From NCBI GenBank assembly GCA_041446545.1, contig JBGOEJ010000009.1:1-64000 (forward strand): 64,000 bases of DNA, in the 5' to 3' direction. The stretch comes from Fervidibacter canadensis. GTDB lineage: Bacteria; Armatimonadota; Fervidibacteria; Fervidibacterales; Fervidibacteraceae. A model generated the notes under the pieces. It worked only from the letters and a program-made list of their open reading frames with translations, was not told where the DNA came from and made no database searches. Positions 38,801 through 45,987 of the stretch are shown here, in pieces (position 1 is the first letter of the stretch; each line of letters starts with the position of its first letter). Both the position numbers and the translations under genes were made by a program.

Positions 38801-38957
38801 CGGCGACGGAGCCCGCACCCGCCGAGCCAGCAAGCAGCGCCCTGTCCGCAGCGGTCGGAAAGTCGGTCCTAACGACCCTTGCCCTTGCGGCAGCGGCAAG
38901 AAATACAAAAAGTGCTGCATGCTCAAGGAGCAACAATCGGGCAGCCGCCTCTCATAG
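35829..38957 (+). CDS. secA: Preprotein translocase ATPase SecA
   Basis: A 1,042-residue motor that pushes unfolded proteins through SecYEG. It has the Walker A TGEGKTLVATLPAYLNAL at about 160-177, DEVDSILIDEARTPHIIG from residue 265, YVTNSELGFDYLRDN, the crosslinking region GRLQWGRRWSDGLHQAVEAK, GRGVDIILGG and GRSGRQGDPGSSRFYV, and a C-terminal zinc site CPCGSGKKYKKCC. It is 100-200 residues longer than typical SecA, with an extra segment around residues 510-620 (ALCTLVLDKAWAMHNRKQLS onward) between the halves of the second nucleotide-binding fold. AAGGTGAGAAC precedes the ATG at 35829; an ATG at 35814 is also possible. Confidence 0.96.
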   Translation: MVNLSAIDWWDLMSRLARPIVKLVDPNEWQVRRLRRRIQAINALESEVQKWRDEDFPQKTQEFRAQLQAYTADLRAEYEAKLREYRACKEPEERFRLEEEVAKLDLAVKRKEQEFLNRILPMAFAMVREAGRRTIKMRHFDVQLMGGIVLHEGKIAEMKTGEGKTLVATLPAYLNALTGRGVHIVTVNDYLAKRDAEWMGPIYEYLGLTVGYIQHFMESAERKAMYACDVTYVTNSELGFDYLRDNLAHSLDEVVLREMFYAIVDEVDSILIDEARTPHIIGGMVEKPTDIIERADQIVRQLRKDVDFTVDEKHRTVALTDEGVRRVEQLWGIANLSAPENFAIYHAIQNALKAHHLFKRDVHYVVKDGEVIIVDEFTGRLQWGRRWSDGLHQAVEAKEDIPIKQELQTLATITLQNFFRMYFKLAGMTGTAKTEEQEFIKIYGMPVVVIPTHKPMIRKDYPDVVFKVQEQKYRGVVREILQLYAIQRPVLVGTRSIEVNELISERLSPYYLQVLALCTLVLDKAWAMHNRKQLSAEELEQIRQVVNTRLEELDIGRVRTIARKLGLDPDPLHPDNLKRFAELIQIPSEHWETALPRLEAALREGVPHNVLNAKHHEREAQIIAEAGRLGKVTVATNMAGRGVDIILGGKPDPQNAPEELCDDPHCTVEFVHNKEYHAVKALGGLHILGTERHEARRIDNQLRGRSGRQGDPGSSRFYVALDDELWRLYGDKGLSEHKWLRSWPEEEPITHPIISKAIETAQKRVEGHNFEIRRQVLRYDDVMNIQREQIYASRRRILEGADMRANILDFVRKTLDNYAEIYLPTTLSPDEWDYEGFLNTLSTFLPVALFYRPDDLRGMQRDDIIERLYEACVRYYEEKEARITEKFGSDEILRDFERRILLWAIDQKWMEHLADMDYLREHIHLRAYAQQDPFVEYQREAYEMFQAMLQRIREETLRWVFFAEPEPMESAQQVQVQVVSEISAGEVGNASGDGARTRRASKQRPVRSGRKVGPNDPCPCGSGKKYKKCCMLKEQQSGSRLS

Positions 38958-38971
38958 CCCTTCAGCAAGTT

Positions 38972-39742
38972 TCACCAGCGGATGGTGACATCGCCTGCTG
39001 TGAGCATCTGTTCCGTTCCGTCGCTAAGGCGCAATCTCAATCCGCCATCAGGCGTGATGCCGACGGCGATGCCGTGAAGCGTCATGCCATCGGGCAAATG
39101 GGCTGTCACGGGTTTGCCCCGAAGCCAATCCCATCGCTCCAGCCCCTGCCAAAGGCTTTCCATGTCGCCTTGCGCCCATCGTTCCCACCAACTTTCCAGC
39201 GAGACCAAAAGGGCTGAAAGGACTTCCCTTCGGTCAACGGGTGCGCCCTTGACCACCTGCAAGGAAATCGCTGTCGCCCGCAATTCGTCGGGCAAATCCG
39301 TCTCGGCAAGGTTGACATTGACGCCGATGCCGATAAGCGCCCAATCGCTCCCGACCCTCTCTATCAAGATGCCCGCCAACTTTCTGCCGTCGGCGACGAC
39401 ATCGTTGACCCACTTGACAAAGGCGGGCACAGAGAAACGCTGCCGCAACGCTTCCACGAGGGCGACGCCGACAAGCAAACTCAGCGTCCCTAAGGGCGGA
39501 TGTTCGTCAGGCAATTTCATCGTCAAGGTGAGGTGCAAATTTTTCCGAGGTGGCGAAAACCAAGTTCGTCCCCACCGACCCCGCCCCCGTGTTTGCTCGT
39601 CGGCGATAACCATCCCACCATGCGGAGCGCCCTGTTGCACCCATGCCTTCGCTTCATCCTGCGTGGAACCGACTCGCTCGTAAAACCGCCAAACTTTTGC
39701 CAACCAACGCGTCCGTTGGACAGCCAAAGCGACCCAGTCCAT
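38972..39742 (-). CDS. birA: Biotin-protein ligase (no regulatory HTH)
   Basis: A 256-residue ligase that activates biotin with ATP and attaches it to a carrier lysine. Catalytic motifs: GRGRWGRTWFSPPRKNLHLT (the GRGRxGR biotinyl-AMP loop), VKWVNDVVADGRKLAGILIE and IGIGVNVNLAE. The N-terminal DNA-binding domain of E. coli BirA is absent, so this is a class I, non-regulatory ligase. The C-terminal SH3-like part ends DGTEQMLTAGDVTIRW. Convergent with secA and close to accC, but the carrier-like gene at 42494 lacks a biotin-accepting lysine, so its substrate must be encoded elsewhere. Confidence 0.93.
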   Translation of the reverse strand: MDWVALAVQRTRWLAKVWRFYERVGSTQDEAKAWVQQGAPHGGMVIADEQTRGRGRWGRTWFSPPRKNLHLTLTMKLPDEHPPLGTLSLLVGVALVEALRQRFSVPAFVKWVNDVVADGRKLAGILIERVGSDWALIGIGVNVNLAETDLPDELRATAISLQVVKGAPVDRREVLSALLVSLESWWERWAQGDMESLWQGLERWDWLRGKPVTAHLPDGMTLHGIAVGITPDGGLRLRLSDGTEQMLTAGDVTIRW

Positions 39743-39934
39743 CTTCCCTCACCCCAACGCTATCGGCGCTGTCAAAATTGGGAAGGCGAGGTTTTTGCCG
39801 AGCACAAATGGTCAGCAAATCGGGAAATGGGCAAATCGGCAATTGTTTTGGAGCCGCTATCAGCAGCGACGACTGTCAGGTCATCCTCTGTCAAAATTGT
39901 CACGACCGACATGCTGATGGAGAGGTGGACGAAG

Positions 39935-41539
39935 ATGGAGACCGACAAAATCCTTTGCCCTAACTGTGGGACGGAGAACCGAACCGATGCCAAGGTTTGT
40001 GCCCAATGTGGCAAGGACTTGAGCCAACCGACCCTTGAGCCTTTGCCCGAAGGTGCTTTGCTCAATGAGCGCCGCTACGAAATCGTCGCCTTCCTTGGGA
40101 CTCGTGACGGCATCAACGAGTATCGTGCTGAACGCACTGAACCTTACAAACGCTGCCCCCATTGCCGAACCCTCAACACCCCCGACAGCAACTTTTGTGA
40201 GCAATGCGGGAGCGAGTTAGCAGGAGCGGAAGCGGTGTCGCTGAAGGTGCGGGTGCGAGAGGCAGCCTCTGCCGATGCCCTTTGGCGGGAACGAGCGCTC
40301 TACGAAAAGGGATTGCACCATCCCTTAATCGCTGCCCCGTTGGAAATTTTCACCGACACGCCTTACGATGAACGCCATTACGCTGTCTTGCCCGAAGTGG
40401 AAGGGACGCCGCTGGCACAAGTGGAAGCGGACGATGCCGACACGGCTTTGGCGTGGGCGAAAGACCTCTCGGACGCTTTCGCCCACCTACAAATGAAAGG
40501 CGTTAGCCTCGCTGGTTCATTGGCAGAAAGCGTCCTCTTCGCCGACGACGGCACTCCGTTCATCCCGACCGATGCCCTTCGCCCTGAGCCGAGCGATTGG
40601 ACGGCGGTGCGGAGGGAACTTGGAGAAGCCACCCGACGATGGCTTATGGGCGTTCAGGAAGCCACTTTAGCGGAGCGCATCAGTCATCTCTTTGCTTCAA
40701 CGGACGATTGGGCGAAAATCGCCAAAGAGTTAGAGGCACTCTTGACAGGATTGCATGCCCCCACTCCCTTGCGCTTGAGCATCGCCAGCGCCACCGATGT
40801 CGGTCGGCGACGGGAGCATAACGAGGACAGTTACCTGACGATGCATTTTGAACGCTGCCATTTGGATCAAGCGGAGGCGCTGGCGGTTTTGGCGGTTGCC
40901 GATGGGATGGGCGGTCATGCCGCTGGCGAGGTGGCCTCCAAACTTTGCCTGCAAACTTTCGCCACTTCCCTTCTGGATGCCATCAAGCAATGGCTGCAGT
41001 TTGCCGAACCCGATTGGGCGCAGGCACTTCAGCAAGCGGCAAAGGAAGCCAACCGACAAGTCTTCGCCGAAGCGCAGCGGATGCGCAACAACATGGGAAC
41101 GACGCTGGTGGCTGCCCTCCTTGTGGGCAACCGTGCCATCTTCGCCAATGTCGGCGATAGCCGAGGTTACCTGTTGCAAGGAGGGAAGTTGCGGCAGGTC
41201 ACGAAAGACCACTCCTATGTCCAACAACTGGTGGACGCAGGGTTACTGACACCCGAACAAGCCCGCCACCACCCGCAAGGCAATATCATCACTCAAGCCA
41301 TCGGCATTGAGCCGACGGTGCAAGTGGACATTTTTGAAGAGCCCTTGAGGGACGGTGATTTGGTGCTCCTTTGCTCCGATGGGTTGGTGGACATGATAGA
41401 CGATGCCGACATAGAGCGGGTGCTGCTGATGGAGACGGACTTGCGAAGAGCCGTCACAACGCTGGTGCAATTGGCGAACGAGGCGGGCGGCGATGACAAC
41501 ATCACCGTCGTCTTAGCCCGCCCCGAAAGAGCGGGGTGA
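39935..41539 (+). CDS. Zinc-ribbon, pseudokinase-like and PP2C phosphatase fusion
   Basis: A 534-residue protein with an N-terminal zinc ribbon (C8, C11, C22, C25), a second ribbon (C74, C77, C88, C91) placed within a region that looks like a degenerate Ser/Thr kinase domain (about 40-260; no GxGxxG, VAVK lysine, HRD or DFG motif), and a PP2C phosphatase domain from about 280 to the end. PP2C motifs are complete: TDVGRRREHNEDS, VADGMGGHAAGE, VGDSRGYLL, CSDGLVDMI and GGDDNITVVL. Start chosen at 39935 because GGAGAGGTGG precedes it. It would dephosphorylate Ser/Thr in a signalling pathway, with the kinase-like part as a binding module. Followed with a 5-base gap by scpA. Confidence 0.85.
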   Translation: METDKILCPNCGTENRTDAKVCAQCGKDLSQPTLEPLPEGALLNERRYEIVAFLGTRDGINEYRAERTEPYKRCPHCRTLNTPDSNFCEQCGSELAGAEAVSLKVRVREAASADALWRERALYEKGLHHPLIAAPLEIFTDTPYDERHYAVLPEVEGTPLAQVEADDADTALAWAKDLSDAFAHLQMKGVSLAGSLAESVLFADDGTPFIPTDALRPEPSDWTAVRRELGEATRRWLMGVQEATLAERISHLFASTDDWAKIAKELEALLTGLHAPTPLRLSIASATDVGRRREHNEDSYLTMHFERCHLDQAEALAVLAVADGMGGHAAGEVASKLCLQTFATSLLDAIKQWLQFAEPDWAQALQQAAKEANRQVFAEAQRMRNNMGTTLVAALLVGNRAIFANVGDSRGYLLQGGKLRQVTKDHSYVQQLVDAGLLTPEQARHHPQGNIITQAIGIEPTVQVDIFEEPLRDGDLVLLCSDGLVDMIDDADIERVLLMETDLRRAVTTLVQLANEAGGDDNITVVLARPERAG

Positions 41540-41544
41540 AAGGC

Positions 41545-42405
41545 ATGTCGGCGGGAATGTCGTCGGTCGCTCAACCGTTGACCGAACGAGAAGGCGTAAC
41601 GCTGGAAAGCTCCGTCGCATTGCCCGCACCCTTCCTCTTCCGTCGCTTGCCCGTTCGGTTGCCCGATTATGAAGGGTCGGCAGAGTTGCTTGTGTGGCTA
41701 TTGCGACGGCAGTTGGTGGAAGTCGGAGAAGTCTCCGTCAGCGCTATTGCCCAGCAAATTCAGGCAGCCATTGACGGAGCGAAAGGATGCGACGGTGACA
41801 AACCGACGGGAAGGGATAAGCAAAGCAACTTGCCGTTGACGGTGGCGGAAGAAGTCGCCATCGCTGCCGAATTGGTCTGGCTCAAATCGGCACTGCTGCT
41901 CCCGCAACCCGAAGAGATAGAGACACCCGAACCCGAAACGGAAGAGGGCGAACCGTTGAAGCGACGCTTACTGCGTCACGCCGCTTACGGGCTGGCGGCA
42001 AAGTTTCTGGCGGAACGGGGCAAGGTGTGGTCGCAAATGTTCCCCCGCCCAAACTCCGAGCATGCCCCAGCACCCGTCAAGGAACTCGTCTTAGGCGACA
42101 ACCCCTCGGCATTGTTGTTGGAAGCCTTGCGACGGGTTTTGGCTCGGATGGCGGGAATGCCCATGCGAGCGCCTCGCCGCTTAACCGTCCCGCAGCGATT
42201 GCGGATGCTCCTTCGGATGCTTAAAAGTGCTCCCGAAGGCATCCTCTCTTTTGACGCCCTTTGCGCCGATTGCCAAAGTTTGCTGGAAGTCATCATCACC
42301 TTCCTTGCCGTGTTGGAATTGATTCGGCGGGGCATCCTCAACGCCCGTCAAGACGAGCCCTTCGGTCCCATCTTGCTTTTCCTTCAAACGCCAGCCAGCG
42401 ATTGA
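41545..42405 (+). CDS. scpA: Segregation and condensation protein A
   Basis: A 286-residue kleisin subunit of the bacterial SMC complex. The N-terminal helix region LPDYEGSAELLVWLLRRQLV and EVAIAAELVWLKSALLLPQP match the ScpA SMC-neck binding domain. The C-terminal winged helix has SLLEVIITFLAVLELIRRGI followed by QDEPFGPILL. The middle is acidic (PEPETEEGEP). ATG at 41545 follows GGGGTGA; GTG 41536 overlapping the previous stop is an alternative. No scpB adjoins it. Confidence 0.88.
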   Translation: MSAGMSSVAQPLTEREGVTLESSVALPAPFLFRRLPVRLPDYEGSAELLVWLLRRQLVEVGEVSVSAIAQQIQAAIDGAKGCDGDKPTGRDKQSNLPLTVAEEVAIAAELVWLKSALLLPQPEEIETPEPETEEGEPLKRRLLRHAAYGLAAKFLAERGKVWSQMFPRPNSEHAPAPVKELVLGDNPSALLLEALRRVLARMAGMPMRAPRRLTVPQRLRMLLRMLKSAPEGILSFDALCADCQSLLEVIITFLAVLELIRRGILNARQDEPFGPILLFLQTPASD

Positions 42406-42493
42406 AGGCTTTTTGCGGCTCCCCCAAAGGAAGCGACGGCGGTGTTATACTTGCAGCGGTTTTCCTGCGCCACAGTGTCAGGAGATGAGGACG

Positions 42494-42949
42494 ATGGAGT
42501 TGAACATGGAATTGCTGCGGCAACTGGTGGAAATTGTTCGGGAGGCTCAAATCAGCGAGTTGACGGTGCGGGTCGGTGATTGGCGGGTGACGATCCGCAA
42601 AGGATTGACCGCCTCGCCGACAGAAGAAGTAACGGCGGATGAAACGGTTGAGGTAACTCAGGCAGGAGAAGGGACAGCAGAAACGAAATCAGCCGCCCCC
42701 ACTTACCTGCCCATCTCGTCCAACTGGGTCGGGATTGTCCGTCGGCAACAAGATGGCAAATTGCTCGTTCAAGTCGGCGACATCGTTCGCAGAGGGCAAA
42801 CCGTCTGTTGGATTGATGCCTTGGGCGTTCGCAACGAAGTCCGCGCCCCTGAAGCGGGGCGCATCGTGGAAATCTTCGTGGAAGACGGTCAACCCGTTGA
42901 GTTCGGGCAACAACTGATGCTTTTGGAGCCGATGAGGGAAGGTGATTAG
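42494..42949 (+). CDS. Biotin carboxyl carrier-like protein lacking the biotinyl lysine
   Basis: A 151-residue protein with the layout of AccB: an N-terminal helix region (MELLRQLVEIVREAQISELT, VRVGDWRVTIRKG), an acidic and Ala/Thr-rich linker, and a C-terminal biotinyl-type beta domain. The domain has VGDIVRRGQTVCWIDALGVR followed by NEVRAPEAGRIVEIFVEDG, so the usual EAMKM is DALGV and the biotin-accepting Lys is Gly at residue 111. It cannot be biotinylated there. It resembles BADC proteins of plants, which are lysine-less carriers that bind the carboxylase. AGGAG is 9 bases before the ATG at 42494. It lies two genes upstream of accC, next to a pseudopilin-like gene. Confidence 0.82.
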   Translation: MELNMELLRQLVEIVREAQISELTVRVGDWRVTIRKGLTASPTEEVTADETVEVTQAGEGTAETKSAAPTYLPISSNWVGIVRRQQDGKLLVQVGDIVRRGQTVCWIDALGVRNEVRAPEAGRIVEIFVEDGQPVEFGQQLMLLEPMREGD

Positions 42950-42950
42950 G

Positions 42951-43304
42951 ATGCGGCGGGGACAAACTTTCGCCGTTTTGCTCGTCGCTGTGCTCGTCAT
43001 CGCCATCGTCATCACCCTTGTTTGGTTTTCCCGACAAACCCCGTCAGGAGCAAGCGGGACGAAAGGGCAAACGACTTACGGCGCCGCCCTTGAACGGGCG
43101 AAGGAAGTGGAATGCCTGAACAACTTGCAACAAATCCGAACTGCCATTCAGGCTTACGCTGCCACCAACGGCAGCAACCCTCCGACCTTATCGGCAGCCT
43201 CTTTGCCCAGCGGCGTCCAACCCGTTTGCCCTGTCACCAAAGCACCCTACACTTACGACGCCGCCACAGGCATGGTCAAATGCCCCCAACATCCCAAGTT
43301 TTGA
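42951..43304 (+). CDS. Pseudopilin-like small protein
   Basis: A 117-residue protein starting MRRGQTFAVLLVAVLVIAIV, with a charged N-terminus, one hydrophobic helix, and then ECLNNLQQIRTAIQAYAATN, the helix pattern of pseudopilins. The Gly-Phe and Glu5 of a true prepilin cleavage site are not present (RRGQTFAVLL), so it may be an uncleaved relative. The C-terminus contains two Cys (PVCPVTKAPYTYDAATGMVK and CPQHPKF). It starts after GAAGGTGATTAGG, overlapping the region just after the carrier-like gene. Its location within an acc operon is unusual. Confidence 0.65.
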   Translation: MRRGQTFAVLLVAVLVIAIVITLVWFSRQTPSGASGTKGQTTYGAALERAKEVECLNNLQQIRTAIQAYAATNGSNPPTLSAASLPSGVQPVCPVTKAPYTYDAATGMVKCPQHPKF

Positions 43305-43319
43305 CGGGTGATAGCGACC

Positions 43320-44669
43320 ATGTTCCAAAAAGTCCTGATCGCTAACCGAGGCGAAATTGCCATTCGCATCATCCGAGCCTGCAAAGAACTGGGCATCAAA
43401 ACCGTCGCCGTCTACTCGGAAGCCGACCGCGACTGCCTTCATGTCAAGATGGCGGACGAGGCAGTTTGCATCGGTCCTGCGCCAGCCAAAGAGAGTTACC
43501 TCAACATCCCCAACATTATCAGCGCCGCTTTGTTGAAAGGGTGCGATGCCATTCACCCTGGATACGGCTTTTTAGCGGAAGATGCCACCTTTGCCGAAAT
43601 TTGTGCCCGCTACCGCCTCAAGTTCATCGGACCACCGCCCCACGCCATTGAGTTAATGGGCAACAAAGCCAAAGCCCGTCAACTGGCACAACAAGTCGGC
43701 GTCCCTGTCATCCCTGGGCGCGACCATGTGGAATCAGAACGGGAAGCCGTAGAAGCGGCTCGGCAATTGGGCTACCCTGTCCTCATCAAAGCGGCAGCGG
43801 GTGGTGGAGGGAAAGGCATCCGCATCGTTCATAACGAGCAAGAGTTACTGCGCAACCTCTCCATCGCCCGAACGGAAGCGGAAGCAGCCTTTGGCAACGG
43901 CGCCGTCTACTTGGAGAAGTATCTGGAAGAACCCCGCCACATTGAGTTCCAAATCCTTGCCGACGAACACGGCAACATCGTCCACTTGGGCGAACGGGAA
44001 TGCAGCCTCCAAACGGTGCGCCACCAAAAGTTGCTGGAAGAAGCCCCCTCCCCTGCCGTCACGCCCTCCTTGCGGGAACGGATGGGACGAGCCGCCATGC
44101 GTTTAGCCGCCGCCGCTGGCTACACCAACGCCGGCACCGTGGAGTTCCTGTTGGACAAGCACGGCAACTTCTACTTCATTGAGATGAACACTCGCATCCA
44201 AGTGGAACACCCTGTCACCGAGATGGTGACGGGCATTGACTTGGTGAAGGAGCAAATCCGTATCGCGGCAGGGGAACGGTTGTCCATCCGCCAAGTGGAG
44301 ATGCGCGGGCACGCCATTGAGTGCCGCATCACCGCCGAAGACCCCCGCCGCAACTTCGCCCCCAACACGGGCGTCGTCAGCCGCCTCATCTTGCCTGGCG
44401 GACCTGGCATTCGCTTGGACACCCACCTTTACGAAGGTTACGAAATTCCGCCTTACTACGATGCCTTGCTGTGCAAATTGATTGCCCATGGGCGCGACCG
44501 CAATGAAGCCATCGCCCGTGCCCAACGCGCCCTCAGCGAATTTGTCTTGGAAGGCATCCGAACGACCATCCCATTGCATCAACGCCTCTTGGCACACACG
44601 GCTTTTCGGCGCGGGGCAGTCTCTACCGGTTTTCTGCCTCGCTTTCTGGCGGAAGAGTTTGAAGGGTGA
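43320..44669 (+). CDS. accC: Biotin carboxylase subunit AccC with altered active-site loop
   Basis: A 449-residue ATP-grasp enzyme that carboxylates biotin on its carrier for fatty acid synthesis. It begins MFQKVLIANRGEIAIRIIRA and has the glycine-rich ATP loop KAAAGGGGKGIRIVHNEQEL, EKYLEEPRHIEFQILADEHG, EMNTRIQVEHPVTEMVTGID and RGHAIECRITAEDP. In the loop that is normally CSxQRRHQK, this protein reads CSLQTVRHQK (residues 228-237): one residue is inserted and an Arg lost. GGGTGATAGCGACC precedes the ATG at 43320. Followed by nusB and folD. Confidence 0.93.
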   Translation: MFQKVLIANRGEIAIRIIRACKELGIKTVAVYSEADRDCLHVKMADEAVCIGPAPAKESYLNIPNIISAALLKGCDAIHPGYGFLAEDATFAEICARYRLKFIGPPPHAIELMGNKAKARQLAQQVGVPVIPGRDHVESEREAVEAARQLGYPVLIKAAAGGGGKGIRIVHNEQELLRNLSIARTEAEAAFGNGAVYLEKYLEEPRHIEFQILADEHGNIVHLGERECSLQTVRHQKLLEEAPSPAVTPSLRERMGRAAMRLAAAAGYTNAGTVEFLLDKHGNFYFIEMNTRIQVEHPVTEMVTGIDLVKEQIRIAAGERLSIRQVEMRGHAIECRITAEDPRRNFAPNTGVVSRLILPGGPGIRLDTHLYEGYEIPPYYDALLCKLIAHGRDRNEAIARAQRALSEFVLEGIRTTIPLHQRLLAHTAFRRGAVSTGFLPRFLAEEFEG

Positions 44670-44674
44670 CACCG

Positions 44675-45088
44675 ATGCAAGGGCGACGGAAAGCCCGCGA
44701 AGTGGCGCTGCAAATTTTATTCCAAGCCGATGTCGGCAACTTGCCCATAGACGAAGCGGTGGAAGTGACTTTAGCCGATTTGCCCGACTTGGACGAAACG
44801 ACCCGCCAATATGCGGCGGCGTTAGCGAAAGGGGTTTGGTCGCACCGAAAGGAGTTGGATGCCCATTTGCGTTCCGCCGCCCCCCATTGGTCGGTGGAGC
44901 GCATGGCGTCAGTAGACCGCAACTTGTTGCGCATCGCCCTCTACGAAATCCTCTTCGTGGACGATGTGCCTTGTCCTGTCGCCATCAATGAAGCCGTAGA
45001 ACTGGCGAAAGAATATGGTGGGGCGGAGTCCCGTCGCTTCGTCAACGGCGTTTTGGGGGCTATCGTCCGCAAGTTAGGTTTGACCTGA
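44675..45088 (+). CDS. nusB: Transcription antitermination factor NusB
   Basis: A 137-residue RNA-binding factor of the rRNA antitermination complex. The N-terminus GRRKAREVALQILFQADVGN and the C-terminal helices VDRNLLRIALYEILFVDDVP, VAINEAVELAKEYGGAESRR and FVNGVLGAIVRKL match NusB throughout. Start at the ATG at 44675; the GTG at 44666 overlapping accC is an alternative. It follows accC by 5 bases and probably shares its transcript, as in many bacteria where nusB is near acc and folD genes. Confidence 0.94.
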   Translation: MQGRRKAREVALQILFQADVGNLPIDEAVEVTLADLPDLDETTRQYAAALAKGVWSHRKELDAHLRSAAPHWSVERMASVDRNLLRIALYEILFVDDVPCPVAINEAVELAKEYGGAESRRFVNGVLGAIVRKLGLT

Positions 45089-45113
45089 AACTTTGTCGGA
45101 GGGTTGAATTTGT

Positions 45114-45983
45114 ATGGCGGCAACTTTGCTGGATGGACGCAGTTTGGCGCGTCAAATCCGTGAACGGTTGAAAGAGGAAGTGGCGGAGTTTATCTCTCGT
45201 TGCGGCGTTCCGCCGAAACTGGTGACCGTGCTGGTAGGCGATGACCCTGCCTCCGCCGTCTATGTGGGCATGAAGCAACGCGCCGCTCAAGAAGTCGGCA
45301 TGGCGACGGAGGGCTTCCATTTGCCTGCCGACATCTCCGAAGCAGAAGTCCTCGCCCTCCTTGAGCGCTTGAACGCTGACCCAACCGTTCACGGCATCTT
45401 AGTGCAGCATCCCTTGCCGCCTCACCTCAACGAACACCGCGTCATGGCGAGCATCCATCCCGACAAAGACGTGGACGGCTTGACACCTTATAGCCTCGGC
45501 AGTTTAGCTGCCCGTCATCCCACTTTTGTCCCTTGCACGCCCTTGGGCGCTTTGCGCCTGCTGGAACATTACGGCATCGGCGTGGAGGGCAAGGAAGTCG
45601 TCGTGTTGGGACGCAGCCGTATCAACGGGATGCCCGCTGCTTTGCTCTTTTGCCACCACAATGCCACCGTGACCATCTGCCACACCCGCACCCAAAACCT
45701 TCCGCAGCACACCCGCCGAGCCGACATCTTGTATGTCTCCGTCGGCAAGGCGGAATTTGTCACCGCCGAAATGGTCAAGCCCGGCGCCATCGTCATTGAC
45801 ACGGGCTACAACCGCTTGCCCGACCGCAAAGGTGATGTCGGTGATGTCCACTTTGAAAGTGTCAAGGAAGTCGCCAGTTTCCTCACGCCCGTTCCCGGCG
45901 GTGTTGGACCGATGACAGTGACGATGTTGCTGGCAAACACTTTGCTGGCAGCCCAGCGGCTCGTGCAGCCAGAGGGGGCATAA
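45114..45983 (+). CDS. folD: Methylenetetrahydrofolate dehydrogenase/cyclohydrolase
   Basis: A 289-residue bifunctional enzyme of one-carbon metabolism. The substrate site is seen as LVGDDPASAVYVGMKQRAAQ (with Tyr and Lys of the catalytic centre), then GILVQHPLPPHLNEHRVMAS, DKDVDGLTPYSLGSLA, the Rossmann loop VVVLGRSRINGMPAALLFCH, and VTPVPGGVGPMTVTMLLANT. Its GRSRINGMP keeps the pattern GRSxxVGxP with Ile-Asn replacing the usual Val, a mild oddity. GGAGGGTTGAATTTGT precedes the ATG. Confidence 0.95.
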   Translation: MAATLLDGRSLARQIRERLKEEVAEFISRCGVPPKLVTVLVGDDPASAVYVGMKQRAAQEVGMATEGFHLPADISEAEVLALLERLNADPTVHGILVQHPLPPHLNEHRVMASIHPDKDVDGLTPYSLGSLAARHPTFVPCTPLGALRLLEHYGIGVEGKEVVVLGRSRINGMPAALLFCHHNATVTICHTRTQNLPQHTRRADILYVSVGKAEFVTAEMVKPGAIVIDTGYNRLPDRKGDVGDVHFESVKEVASFLTPVPGGVGPMTVTMLLANTLLAAQRLVQPEGA

Positions 45984-45987
45984 AGCG

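Noticed and set aside
41536..41544. GTG start for scpA overlapping the preceding stop
   Set aside because: The ATG at 41545 has a better-placed ribosome binding site, though the GTG cannot be excluded.
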